Made by a program: the position numbers and the translations under genes | Shown: piece after piece, positions 28,187 to 35,911 of the stretch | Layout: the number at the start of each line of letters is the position of its first letter | How positions within the stretch are numbered: the first letter of the stretch is position 1 | The notes under the pieces: model-generated | What the model saw: the letters and a program-made list of their open reading frames with translations, nothing else | What the model was told of the DNA's origin: nothing | Databases searched by the model: none | From: JAYELX01 sp964544065 | Lineage (GTDB): Bacteria; Chloroflexota; Anaerolineae; Anaerolineales; UBA11858 | Length of the DNA stretch: 57,970 bases | Assembly (NCBI GenBank): GCA_964544065.1 | Contig: CAZJBA010000001.1 | Coordinates: 1-57,970, forward strand | Direction: 5' to 3'

Positions 28187-28350
28187 TTGTATCATCTCAA
28201 TATTTTGGTCGCCGTTATGTGAAGAGTAAGAAGTTGAACTTTTCCGGAAAACTAACACAGTAGATGCGCTCAGATTGGGCGTCAACCCACTTGGAATGAC
28301 GCAAACATTGAAAAAGTTCAACTTCTCCCCGATTTTTTGAGGAGATACGA
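28187..28350. repeat. Nested inverted-repeat element, copy C
   Basis: Lies just upstream of mutS (minus strand). Outer ends TTGTATCATCTCAA (28187-28200) and TTGAGGAGATACGA (28337-28350) pair at 11 of 14 positions. Inner arms GAAGTTGAACTTTTCC (28230-28245) and GAAAAAGTTCAACTTC (28310-28325) pair almost perfectly. The core aligns with copy B only after reversal (GCGCTCAGATTGGGCGTCA against the inverse of B's core). It must form part of the mutS 5' region. Confidence 0.75.
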
Positions 28351-28396
28351 ACAATTTTAGAGTGAGGCTGTCAAATCGACAAGGTGTAAGGTCGTC

Positions 28397-29104
28397 TTAC
28401 ACGAACATCAGCACGCCCATCGCAACCAGAAAAGCGTACACCAAACGATCGAAAGCTTCTCCGGAGATTCGTTTGTTGGCCCAGTTCCCCAGCAGGATAG
28501 CGGCAAAAAGGATTGGTAAACTGTAGCCATACAGCCTGAGCACGTCACGCGTCCATAAGCCAGCTATGCCATGACTGATCAAGATTGATCCACCCGTGAA
28601 TAAAAAATATCCTTGCAAGGTAGCCCGAAATCGCTCCGGGGACCACTTGCGCATGAGGCCATACATCACCACAGGAGGGCCATTGGCGTTCAAGGCGCCT
28701 CCGAACACGCCCGCTATCCAGCCAAACAATAGTGACAGTCGCTCATCCCGTAAGGTGGGCATTTTGAAATGGGCCAAATGATAGAGCCCAAATCCAATCA
28801 GAAGAACGCCCAAACCAGCCCGCAAAACGCTTTCGGGGACAAGGTCGAGCGCCAACAAGCCAAAAGGGATGCCAAGCAAGGTTGCCAGAATCAGACGCCA
28901 GGCCGCCCCCAGATTGACCTGTCGCCAATTTTTGAACAAAAGCGTAGCCGCAATCGTGGAAGCTGCCAGGGCAACCAGCGGCGTCGCCATTTGAACACCA
29001 ACCAGTAAAGTGAGTAATGGCATAGCCACAAGCGCATCACCAAAACCCAGCGCCGATCGGGTCAAGGTCGATAAAAAGAGTGTGGCCAGCACCAGAGATG
29101 TCAT
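28397..29104 (-). CDS. TauE/SafE family membrane exporter
   Basis: Membrane protein of 235 residues with about seven or eight hydrophobic helices and the duplicated half-structure of the TauE/SafE family: SALGFGDALVAMPLLTLL in the first half and FGGALNANGPPVVMYGL in the second. Members move sulfite, sulfoacetate or other organosulfur and related anions across the membrane; the substrate here is unknown. ATG 29104 is chosen because of GAGGA just upstream; longer starts would overlap the CPBP gene. That ribosome site lies against a single outer end of the repeat family at 29118-29131. Confidence 0.85.
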   Translation of the reverse strand: MTSLVLATLFLSTLTRSALGFGDALVAMPLLTLLVGVQMATPLVALAASTIAATLLFKNWRQVNLGAAWRLILATLLGIPFGLLALDLVPESVLRAGLGVLLIGFGLYHLAHFKMPTLRDERLSLLFGWIAGVFGGALNANGPPVVMYGLMRKWSPERFRATLQGYFLFTGGSILISHGIAGLWTRDVLRLYGYSLPILFAAILLGNWANKRISGEAFDRLVYAFLVAMGVLMFV

Positions 29105-29117
29105 GTTCCTCGTTTTT

Positions 29118-29131
29118 TTGAGAAGATACAA
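29118..29131. repeat. Solo outer end of the nested repeat family
   Basis: TTGAGAAGATACAA preceded by a T run, matching the right outer end of copies B and C, but with no inner arms or core nearby. It lies 13 bp upstream of the TauE start codon (minus strand) and extends to within 10 bp of the end of the CPBP gene. Confidence 0.5.
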
Positions 29132-29141
29132 TTTGTCTGCA

Positions 29142-29828
29142 TCAGTAGTATGGCAACACTTCAGAGACAAGATAAGCGCCCCCCAACGCGATCCCATTCG
29201 TGCTCACATGCATGAGGATCGCGGGCCAAATGGAATCATAGCGGTGATACAAATAGGCGAAAATGAATCCTAGCAGGAAAATTGGGAGTATCGCTGCTGG
29301 CTGCATGTGGATCAACGAAAAAAGGACCGAGCTTATCAAAGCGGCTTTTTTCCAACCATAGGAATCGCGCAAGCCAGCAAATATAAAGCCGCGGAAAATG
29401 ATCTCTTCCACAATTGGAGCGACGAGCGCGCCGGCGACAAAAATCCATCCCACCCCCGTGGTATTGGCAAACAGGACGGAAAAATCGGGCTGCATGCGCA
29501 GGTTGAACTTCGCCAAGATCAGGCTATAAGCCAAATTAAAGAACCAGGACAAAATCATCAGGCCACAACCTGCGGCTAGTGACTCCGAATTGAAGCGGCG
29601 CAACCCCACCTGCCGCCAGGTTAGACCGTATTTTCTAATCGCCAACCACCAGACAGGGATCAAAAGCACCAATTCCCCCACTGCGAGCGAAAGCCCAACT
29701 TCCAAAGAGGGAAAGAGAAACAGCCCGGCGCCCAATGTTAGCATCAAGAAAAACAAGGCGCCTACGCCTATCCAGACGTCACGCTCTGACCAGGGGACCG
29801 AATCCAAATGTGTTTCTTCGAAATTCAA
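29142..29828 (-). CDS. CPBP-family intramembrane metalloprotease
   Basis: CAAX-protease/bacteriocin-processing (Abi) family membrane protein of 228 residues. Catalytic motifs are EEIIFR (E-E-x3-R) in VEEIIFRGFIFAGLRD, FSLIH further on, and a later His in ILMHVSTN, spread over about seven helices. Members cleave membrane substrates or contribute to bacteriocin self-immunity; the target is unknown. The TTG at 29828 is the likely start: it overlaps the hydrolase stop as TTGA and has AAAGGAGGAGG directly upstream. A longer TTG at 29858 is possible. Confidence 0.88.
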   Translation of the reverse strand: MNFEETHLDSVPWSERDVWIGVGALFFLMLTLGAGLFLFPSLEVGLSLAVGELVLLIPVWWLAIRKYGLTWRQVGLRRFNSESLAAGCGLMILSWFFNLAYSLILAKFNLRMQPDFSVLFANTTGVGWIFVAGALVAPIVEEIIFRGFIFAGLRDSYGWKKAALISSVLFSLIHMQPAAILPIFLLGFIFAYLYHRYDSIWPAILMHVSTNGIALGGAYLVSEVLPYY

Positions 29829-30670
29829 ATGGCCTCCTCCTTTGTCTGTTGTAACCAACGAAGGAGAAAGTCAAACACTTGCTGCTGTTCGGGCTCATTG
29901 TGAATTTCATGATAGAGGCCTTCCCAGCGTTTGAAGGTGCATCCTTGCCCAACTCGATCGGCAAAGGTCTGGCTTGCCCCCGGAGAGGTCAATCGATCCT
30001 CGCTCCCGTGCATCAACAACAGCGGGACGGAGAATTCTTCGGCGTGCTCGAGCGCCCATAAACCGGCCTGATAAAAGCCAGAGAACGAACGGGCTGAGAC
30101 CCGATCATGCACCAAGGGGTCTTCTTCGTAGCGACGAACGACCTCAGGGTCACGGCTGAGCGCTTTTGTATCTAAATCGCTGGGTTGCGTGAAAGCGGGC
30201 CATATACTATCCATCAACTTTGCCAAGGCGACCTGTATGGCCGGAGGCTCGAATCCCAATCGCAACGCTGGACCGGTAGCGATGACGCCCGCAAGCGGTG
30301 TCTGGCGCCGCAGGGCATAATTGAGCACAAGCCCTCCACCCATGCTGTGCCCATACAGGAATTTCGGGGCATGAGGATAACGTTTCTTCGCTTCGCCCAG
30401 CAAGAGCTTGACATCGTCCAGGAATATTTGATAGGAGGGAATGTGGCCTCGTTTTCCTCCTGAACGGCCATGACCGCGTAAATCAAAGGTCAAAAGAGGA
30501 TACCCAGCTTTTACGAGCACATCGGCGAGGTGAGCATAACGGCTGCTGTGCTCGCCCAAACCGTGGACTAGACAAATCACGCCCTTGGGTTCTGTCTCGG
30601 TCTTCCATCCCTGAGTAAAAAGCTCCAATCCATCGATTGTGTGTAAGTGACATTCAAAATGTTCATTCAT
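29825..30670 (-). CDS. Lysophospholipase/monoacylglycerol lipase-type hydrolase
   Basis: Alpha/beta hydrolase of 281 residues. The oxyanion region is CLVHGLGEHSSRY, the nucleophile Ser lies in GHSMGGG, the acid Asp in LLMHGSEDRLTSPG and the His in EGLYHEIHNEPE. DLRGHGRSGGKRGHI is the hallmark of the YpjG/monoglyceride-lipase group (PF12146). No signal peptide is visible. ATG 30670 is used, with GGAGCC upstream; the frame to 30745 overlaps the preceding V4R gene. It is probably coupled to the CPBP gene. Confidence 0.92.
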   Translation of the reverse strand: MNEHFECHLHTIDGLELFTQGWKTETEPKGVICLVHGLGEHSSRYAHLADVLVKAGYPLLTFDLRGHGRSGGKRGHIPSYQIFLDDVKLLLGEAKKRYPHAPKFLYGHSMGGGLVLNYALRRQTPLAGVIATGPALRLGFEPPAIQVALAKLMDSIWPAFTQPSDLDTKALSRDPEVVRRYEEDPLVHDRVSARSFSGFYQAGLWALEHAEEFSVPLLLMHGSEDRLTSPGASQTFADRVGQGCTFKRWEGLYHEIHNEPEQQQVFDFLLRWLQQTKEEAI

Positions 30671-30710
30671 TATGAGGCTCCAAGAAAAGCAGGGGATTCT
30701 TCGGGATGGT

Positions 30711-31316
30711 TCAGAAAGAGATACGAAACTTACAAGCATCAGCATTCTCCGCGCGGCAAGTTATCTCTTTAACGTCTCGCTCTTTGGCAGTAACCCAGCG
30801 CAATGCTGCTTGGATCAAACCCAAGGTATACCAACAGATTGGTTCCTGAGAAACTTGGCCAAAGGTTGCGTCGCTGGTTTTGTCGACAAAAATGACATCC
30901 GGCGCCAAGAAGTGCACAGAAACAACGCCACCGGGCTGCTTGATCAAACGGGCCAACAACTCCAAAGCGACTCGAACCCTCATCGTCGGAGCCAAGAACC
31001 GAGTGAGAATAAAACGAGCGACTCGCCCTCGGACAGTTTTTGCATAGGCGTCTCGCCAGACAGACCTGGCAATTCGATTGAACATCCCGCGCGCGCCGCT
31101 ACCGTAATAGGACCGAATTGCTGCTTGCATGGCGGCAAACTCTGAGGTCCGCACCCGGCAGCGTCTATTTTTGGGAGGGTATTCATTCATATACTCTTCT
31201 AAACCAGCTTTACGCAAGATCATGCGGAGGCTGTATGCTCCCATTTCTTTTTCTATGGCGCGCATGAAAAAGTGAAGATACCGATTGGGCAATAATCGGT
31301 TGGGACGTGTTGTCAT
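30711..31316 (-). CDS. V4R-domain protein, paralogue 1
   Basis: Soluble protein of 201 residues. The C-terminal half has the V4R (4-vinyl-reductase) pattern, closing with an EITCRAENADACKFRISF segment whose two Cys and final Phe are typical. The fold binds small hydrophobic or aromatic ligands in BchJ, in the sensor part of XylR/DmpR regulators, and in TRAPP Bet3. The N-terminal half (LRKAGLEEYMNEYPP, FAAMQAAIRSYYGSGARGMFNRIARSVWR) matches paralogue 2. ATG 31316 overlaps the paralogue's stop as ATGA, so the two are translationally coupled and may form a heterodimer. Confidence 0.8.
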   Translation of the reverse strand: MTTRPNRLLPNRYLHFFMRAIEKEMGAYSLRMILRKAGLEEYMNEYPPKNRRCRVRTSEFAAMQAAIRSYYGSGARGMFNRIARSVWRDAYAKTVRGRVARFILTRFLAPTMRVRVALELLARLIKQPGGVVSVHFLAPDVIFVDKTSDATFGQVSQEPICWYTLGLIQAALRWVTAKERDVKEITCRAENADACKFRISF

Positions 31317-31930
31317 CGAGGTTCTCCAACTTCGAATTGGCAATAAGGATCACCCATGGCCAGACAAGCTGTTTCACGAATCGGATAATCTTCTCCCGTC
31401 GCCCATTTGACAGCTTCGCTCAGGGTGCCGATATAGAGATGGCAGATTGGTTTTTCACTTGTGCGCCCAAAACAGATCGCACAGGTTCGCTCAGCGTAAA
31501 TCATTTTGCCGTTTTTTTCTCCTGACCAAGCATCCACTTCGGGATTGCTTTTCTCCAGGGCGTTTACCAAACTATTGAGTATAAATTTGATGCGCTGCTT
31601 TTTGGGCAACATTTTTAGCGCTGTTCCCGCCAATCCCATCAGAGCTGCTTGTTCTTCAATCGCGTAACGGAAAGAGGCTCTGCCAACCCGTTTGAGGATT
31701 CCTGGCCCGCCGCGCCCATAAAATTCTTCAATGGCTTGATTGAAACGGGCGTATTCCGATGTTTTCACAGCCGGTTCCAAGTCATCGGGCGGGAAATTTC
31801 CAATAAAACGCTCAAGGCCCGAGGCCCGCAAAATCGCGTTGAGGCCGTTCTCACCCATGACCTCTTGGGAAGCAACCAGGGCTTGCCGCACCACGGCGTT
31901 GACAATAACCGAATCTTTTCTGTTTGACAT
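31313..31930 (-). CDS. V4R-domain protein, paralogue 2
   Basis: Homologue of the next gene, 205 residues, with the shared segments ILRASGLERFIGNFPPDD, EFYGRGGPGILKRVGRASFRYA, EKPICHLYIGTLSEAVKWATGEDYPIRETACLAMGDPYCQFEV. The final Cys-x9-Cys-x-Phe pattern is the V4R signature. ATG 31930 is set by GGAG six bases upstream; ATG 31942 is the alternative. In other bacteria V4R proteins of this kind are putative ligand sensors; the ligand is unknown. Confidence 0.8.
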   Translation of the reverse strand: MSNRKDSVIVNAVVRQALVASQEVMGENGLNAILRASGLERFIGNFPPDDLEPAVKTSEYARFNQAIEEFYGRGGPGILKRVGRASFRYAIEEQAALMGLAGTALKMLPKKQRIKFILNSLVNALEKSNPEVDAWSGEKNGKMIYAERTCAICFGRTSEKPICHLYIGTLSEAVKWATGEDYPIRETACLAMGDPYCQFEVGEPR

Positions 31931-32044
31931 GTCATGCTCCATAACAATATTGAGATGATACCGCCGCCATCCTTGTATGGGGTGATAGCGAAGGTTTGTA
32001 ACCGAGCGGGACTATTCAGCGCCGTGTCGGTCGTTGAGACCCCT

Positions 32045-32878
32045 TCACGATTCTTTATCTTCGCCATACCGGTAAACGGAATAGGTTTCTTCGAGATTCT
32101 GAAAGCCCATTTTCCGATACAAAGCCAGAGACGGATAATTATTCACCTGGGTATTCACCGTAACGCGATCGATGCTACGAGATCGAAAGCGAGCTAAAGA
32201 GGCACTAACCAAGGTTTGGCCAACGCCTTTGTTTTGGGCCTCAGGGGTCACGGCCAACCGAGCTATATGTCCCTCACCAGCATTGATGGTGCTAATCTGA
32301 TACCCTATGATACCAGCATGTCGTTCAACCACAGTCGCGCTAACTGAGTTCCTTAGAGCGATGGTCAATATCTCCGCAGATTGCCGCCAAATAGGGTCAA
32401 AAGCCTTCGTATCCAAAGCACACACAGATCGAATGTCATCCGCCTGCATAGGTCGCAAATCAAATGCGCCTGCTTTAATCCGTTGGCCTCGATCGAGCCA
32501 ATCCAAGATAGCTATTTGATATCGGCGCGAAAAAGCGTGCTTTTTCAGAATGAGTTCAAACCAATCCTGTAACGGCAACGCGGCGATAAAAGTACCCGGT
32601 TTCAGATAATCTATAATTGCAGGCCACATTTCAGTCCACGCGCTTTCAACAGACAGCTCGGCTGAAACAGCGAACAGTTGGATCCAGGTCACGCCCGTTT
32701 TTTCTAAGGGACAAGCCAAGGTGGCCACAATGCGCTTGTCCTGCTCCATGACCAGATACGGATCACGGCCTAACCAATCGAGAGGAGAACGCCAGTTGAT
32801 GTGCTGGTGCACATAAGGACCAAAGTGGATCAAATGCGCTAATCCTGTCCGGTCAGCTTGATTCGCCGGTCGCAACAT
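32045..32878 (-). CDS. Two-domain GNAT-like N-acetyltransferase
   Basis: A 277-residue protein with an N-terminal GNAT-like half (about 1-135) and a C-terminal full GNAT domain (about 140-277). The acetyl-CoA loop is visible as ARLAVTPEAQNKGVGQTLVSA, followed by the NNYPSLALYRKMGF motif that closes the fold. The likely reaction is acetyl transfer from acetyl-CoA to an amine; the acceptor is unknown. It lies in the minus-strand cluster with the V4R and TPR genes; the 114-bp spacer after it, up to paralogue 2, holds no obvious gene. Confidence 0.88.
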   Translation of the reverse strand: MLRPANQADRTGLAHLIHFGPYVHQHINWRSPLDWLGRDPYLVMEQDKRIVATLACPLEKTGVTWIQLFAVSAELSVESAWTEMWPAIIDYLKPGTFIAALPLQDWFELILKKHAFSRRYQIAILDWLDRGQRIKAGAFDLRPMQADDIRSVCALDTKAFDPIWRQSAEILTIALRNSVSATVVERHAGIIGYQISTINAGEGHIARLAVTPEAQNKGVGQTLVSASLARFRSRSIDRVTVNTQVNNYPSLALYRKMGFQNLEETYSVYRYGEDKES

Positions 32879-32902
32879 CGTGATGCCCCTTACCCCTGGT
32901 AA

Positions 32903-33451
32903 TCATCGCAATAATCGAGATGGTAAAGTCAATATCTTTTTGAGCACCCGCTGCTTGAACGTAGGTTTTTCCAAATTTGCAAGCCCGGATTGCATGGTAT
33001 TTAAAGCCTGGATAGTTTTGCCTCGACGTAACTGTAGCGCTGATAAGGATTTGAGAACGTCGAGACGAAGGTCATCTTCACCGATCTGATCAAATTTGTC
33101 CGCCGCATCTTCGTAATCGGCGATAGCCGCCTCAAATTGCCCCAGGGCTTCTAAGGCAGCAGCACGATTTCCCAATGCCATTGCCTGGTGATAACGATCA
33201 CCAGCGCCGCGAAATACCGCAATTGTTTCACTAACAGCATCCAAAGCGGCTTGATGTTCGCCCGCCTGGAGGAGGGCCACACTACGATTATTAGCCATCT
33301 GAGCTGCTTTGTGCTGCTCGCCCTTGGCGCGATATCCCTCTTCGGCGGCTGAAAATGATTCCGTTGCTGCGGCATACTCCTGTTGTTGGTAGGCAACCTG
33401 GCCTTCTTTTTCAAGTTGTGTCGGGGTTAAGGTGTTTGTATCCGTTCTCAT
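32903..33451 (-). CDS. TPR-repeat protein
   Basis: An all-helical protein of 182 residues built from about four tetratricopeptide-type repeats, visible as repeated A-x3-Y/A patterns (GQVAYQQQEYAAATESFSAAEEGY; NNRSVALLQAGEHQAALDAVSETIAVF; GNRAAALEALGQFEAAIADYEDAADKF). The basic C-terminus (QRVLKKILTLPSRLLR) may touch the membrane or nucleic acid. It should be a protein-interaction scaffold; partners are presumably among the adjacent V4R, XRE or CpaF products, but this is inference. Confidence 0.85.
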   Translation of the reverse strand: MRTDTNTLTPTQLEKEGQVAYQQQEYAAATESFSAAEEGYRAKGEQHKAAQMANNRSVALLQAGEHQAALDAVSETIAVFRGAGDRYHQAMALGNRAAALEALGQFEAAIADYEDAADKFDQIGEDDLRLDVLKSLSALQLRRGKTIQALNTMQSGLANLEKPTFKQRVLKKILTLPSRLLR

Positions 33452-33498
33452 TTGCTTATCTACTTAGATGTGGCTCTCCTGGAAAAAACCTATCAACC

Positions 33499-34179
33499 TT
33501 AAAATGTGATTTCTAATAAGCCTTCGGCGACAGCACGCAGCTTTTCTAACGACATTTCACTCAGGCGCTGAGCCAATTCTAAATAGGGTTGATTGGTAGG
33601 CTTGGCGATAAATTCTTGAAGTTCAAGGGGTAGATCTAAAAAATCCTGAATAGATTCTTGTTGGGCAAACCATTTCCCCACAGGCCCATCTTGATCCCGG
33701 AAGACCTTCAGGGGCAGATCCAAAGCTGAGGCCATGGCCTCTAACGTTGGCAAGGGTATCGCTTGCTCACCGCGTTCATACGAACGAAGCACACTCGTGG
33801 AAATCCCAACTTGGTCAGCCAAATCGGTCATAGTCATATCCTGCTCTTGCCGGGCTTTTCGCAGCGAAACGCCAATGATTCGTTGCCGTAACGGGATGAT
33901 CGTGTTTACGTTGGAGCGATCGAATTTGTCACGATGCGTCATTGAGATGGAATCTTTGCTCCAAAAATGATCCAAAGGAACCTGCAAGAAAAAAGCTAAC
34001 CCTTCCAACTCCGGTAAGGAGGGTGAATTATCACCTTTTTCGTACGAGCTGATCATGTAACTGGTCACATCAATTGCTTGGGCACAGTCTTTCATGCTTT
34101 TTCCGGCAGCTTGACGAGCATCCCGGAGCAAAACACCAAGTTTCTTTGCTCGAATTTTCAGCGCAAGTGTATCTACCAT
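33499..34179 (-). CDS. Double-XRE-type DNA-binding regulator
   Basis: A 226-residue protein with two Cro/C1-type helix-turn-helix domains: residues about 14-70 (LGVLLRDARQAAGKSMKDCAQAIDVTSYMISSYEKGDNSPSLPELEGLA) and about 100-160 (SLRKARQEQDMTMTDLADQVGISTSVLRSYERGEQAIPLPTLEAMA). The C-terminal 60 residues are helical. It could bind DNA as a pseudo-dimer without a partner. Lying between cpaF and the TPR gene, it is a natural candidate regulator of this cluster. Start ATG 34179 fits. Confidence 0.88.
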   Translation of the reverse strand: MVDTLALKIRAKKLGVLLRDARQAAGKSMKDCAQAIDVTSYMISSYEKGDNSPSLPELEGLAFFLQVPLDHFWSKDSISMTHRDKFDRSNVNTIIPLRQRIIGVSLRKARQEQDMTMTDLADQVGISTSVLRSYERGEQAIPLPTLEAMASALDLPLKVFRDQDGPVGKWFAQQESIQDFLDLPLELQEFIAKPTNQPYLELAQRLSEMSLEKLRAVAEGLLEITF

Positions 34180-34241
34180 GTCTTCAACTCCATATTTTCT
34201 TCACAATCGAAACCGGCAAACATCTACGTAAAGGTTCTTTA

Positions 34242-35582
34242 TCATCTCCTTCGACGTCTGCGATCTTTCTCTCTATCACCTATGACAAGAGAAGCACCAC
34301 CAAACACCTGAGGGCCCAAATCAAAGCCAGCTTCTTCTAGCCTCTCTGTAAACATGGGGCGAATGCCCGTTGGCTTTAATTCCCCAACAATCTTACCATC
34401 TTCGTTAATAGCGGTTTGTTTGAACTTGAAGATGTCGGTCATCACGATGGTCTCCCCCTCTTGGCCGGCGACCTCGGTGATGTAAGTCACCTTGCGGGAA
34501 CCATCTCGCAAACGGGATTGTTGGACAATCAGATCAACAGCGGAGGCAATTTGCTGGCGAATAACAGACAGAGGCATCTCCATCCCAGCCATGAGAGCCA
34601 TCGTTTCTAGTCGAGAGAGCGCGTCACGAGGCGAGTTGGCGTGCAAGGTGGTCAGCGATCCATCATGTCCGGTGTTCATCGCCTGGAGCATGTCAATCGC
34701 CTCCCCACCGCGCACCTCCCCAACGATGATCCGGTCGGGGCGCATGCGCAAGGAATTACGAACGAGATCACGAACATGAACGGCGCCACTTCCTTCCACG
34801 CTGGGGGGCTTGGTCTCGAGGCGGACAACGTGATCCTGTTGAAGTTTTAGTTCAGCGGCATCTTCGATGGTAACAATGCGATCTTCCCCAGGAATATAGC
34901 TGGAGAGCACGTTCAGCAGGGTGGTTTTCCCCGAACCGGTTCCACCGGAAATGATGATATTCAAGCGACTGACCACGCAAGCTTTTAGAAACTCCGCCAT
35001 TTGGGATGTAATCGAGTCAAATTCAACCAACTGCTCGATGTCCAATTTTTCCTTGGTGAATTTTCTGATCGTTATAGAAGGCCCGTCGATGGCGACTGGA
35101 GGCACAACTGCATTGACGCGCGAACCATCGGGTAGGCGAGCATCTACGGTAGGTTTATCTTCATCAACACGGCGACCAAGCGGCAGAATAATACGATCAA
35201 TGACATGACGAACGTGTTCATTATCACGAAACTGGACATTGGTCTTGATTAGCCTACCTTCTCGTTCAATGTAGACATCGCTAGGGCCGTTGACCATCAC
35301 TTCCGAAACGCTGTCATCTTCTAAGAGATGTTGAATAGGCCCATAGCCTATCAGATCATCGAGAATATCCCGGAAAAGTTGCTGGCGCAAGGTATCAGGT
35401 AAGTTCAACTGGGTTTGCTCGTAAATCTGTCCCAACAAATGGGTAATAACTCGACGACGCTTTTCAATCGCGGCAGGATTTGCCTCCAATTTCCGAGCAA
35501 TCGTAGTCGCCAAATAGGTTTTTACCTTCTCAATATCGATATCGTTCTGACGACGCTCCTGTCCTTGACCTGGCCCAGTCAT
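34242..35582 (-). CDS. cpaF: CpaF/TadA-type secretion ATPase
   Basis: Hexameric ATPase of the type II/IV secretion superfamily, 446 residues, powering Tad/Flp pilus assembly or related machinery. It shows the N-terminal domain with YGPIQHLLEDDSVSEVMVNG, Walker A GGTGSGKTT, the Asp box VTIEDAAELKLQ, Walker B IIVGEVRGGEA and the His box TTLHANSPRDA. The C-terminus is Arg-rich. Remarkably, no pilin, TadB/TadC or prepilin peptidase gene lies in the window, so the ATPase is isolated except for the 97-residue gene 6 bp upstream. Confidence 0.95.
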   Translation of the reverse strand: MTGPGQGQERRQNDIDIEKVKTYLATTIARKLEANPAAIEKRRRVITHLLGQIYEQTQLNLPDTLRQQLFRDILDDLIGYGPIQHLLEDDSVSEVMVNGPSDVYIEREGRLIKTNVQFRDNEHVRHVIDRIILPLGRRVDEDKPTVDARLPDGSRVNAVVPPVAIDGPSITIRKFTKEKLDIEQLVEFDSITSQMAEFLKACVVSRLNIIISGGTGSGKTTLLNVLSSYIPGEDRIVTIEDAAELKLQQDHVVRLETKPPSVEGSGAVHVRDLVRNSLRMRPDRIIVGEVRGGEAIDMLQAMNTGHDGSLTTLHANSPRDALSRLETMALMAGMEMPLSVIRQQIASAVDLIVQQSRLRDGSRKVTYITEVAGQEGETIVMTDIFKFKQTAINEDGKIVGELKPTGIRPMFTERLEEAGFDLGPQVFGGASLVIGDREKDRRRRRR

Positions 35583-35588
35583 TCTTGG

Positions 35589-35882
35589 CTACTCCTGCTC
35601 TTGGTCAGCTTTGTATTCAGGGTCTACCCAAACAATCTGATCAGTGTTGATAGCCAAAAAATCGGAGACAAAAATTTTCTGATCGGCAGCATTATAGACA
35701 ACCACATCCGTCATGGCGATAAATTGTTCATCTCGATTCAATTCATCTTTCAAGCGTTTGTCAGGGCGCACATGAACATCGCCCACTAAACGAACGGTCA
35801 GGGTTTGAATTGTAGCCCGAATTACATCTTTGGCAACAACATCGGTAAAGTACTTACCTTTATGATCATAGTGTCTCGCCAT
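35589..35882 (-). CDS. Conserved-looking 97-residue protein of unknown function
   Basis: I do not recognise a family. The protein has no signal peptide or membrane helix and is highly charged. It reads as a compact alpha/beta domain (TIQTLTVRLVGDVHVRP, IAMTDVVVYNAADQKIFVSDFLAINTDQIVWVDPE). The gene ends 6 bp before cpaF and starts 29 bp after the response-regulator stop, so it is probably cotranscribed with both. Its close coupling suggests a CpaF accessory or regulatory subunit, which is inference. Confidence 0.7.
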   Translation of the reverse strand: MARHYDHKGKYFTDVVAKDVIRATIQTLTVRLVGDVHVRPDKRLKDELNRDEQFIAMTDVVVYNAADQKIFVSDFLAINTDQIVWVDPEYKADQEQE

Positions 35883-35911
35883 GGTATCCTGTCCTCCTCT
35901 TCCAATATTTC

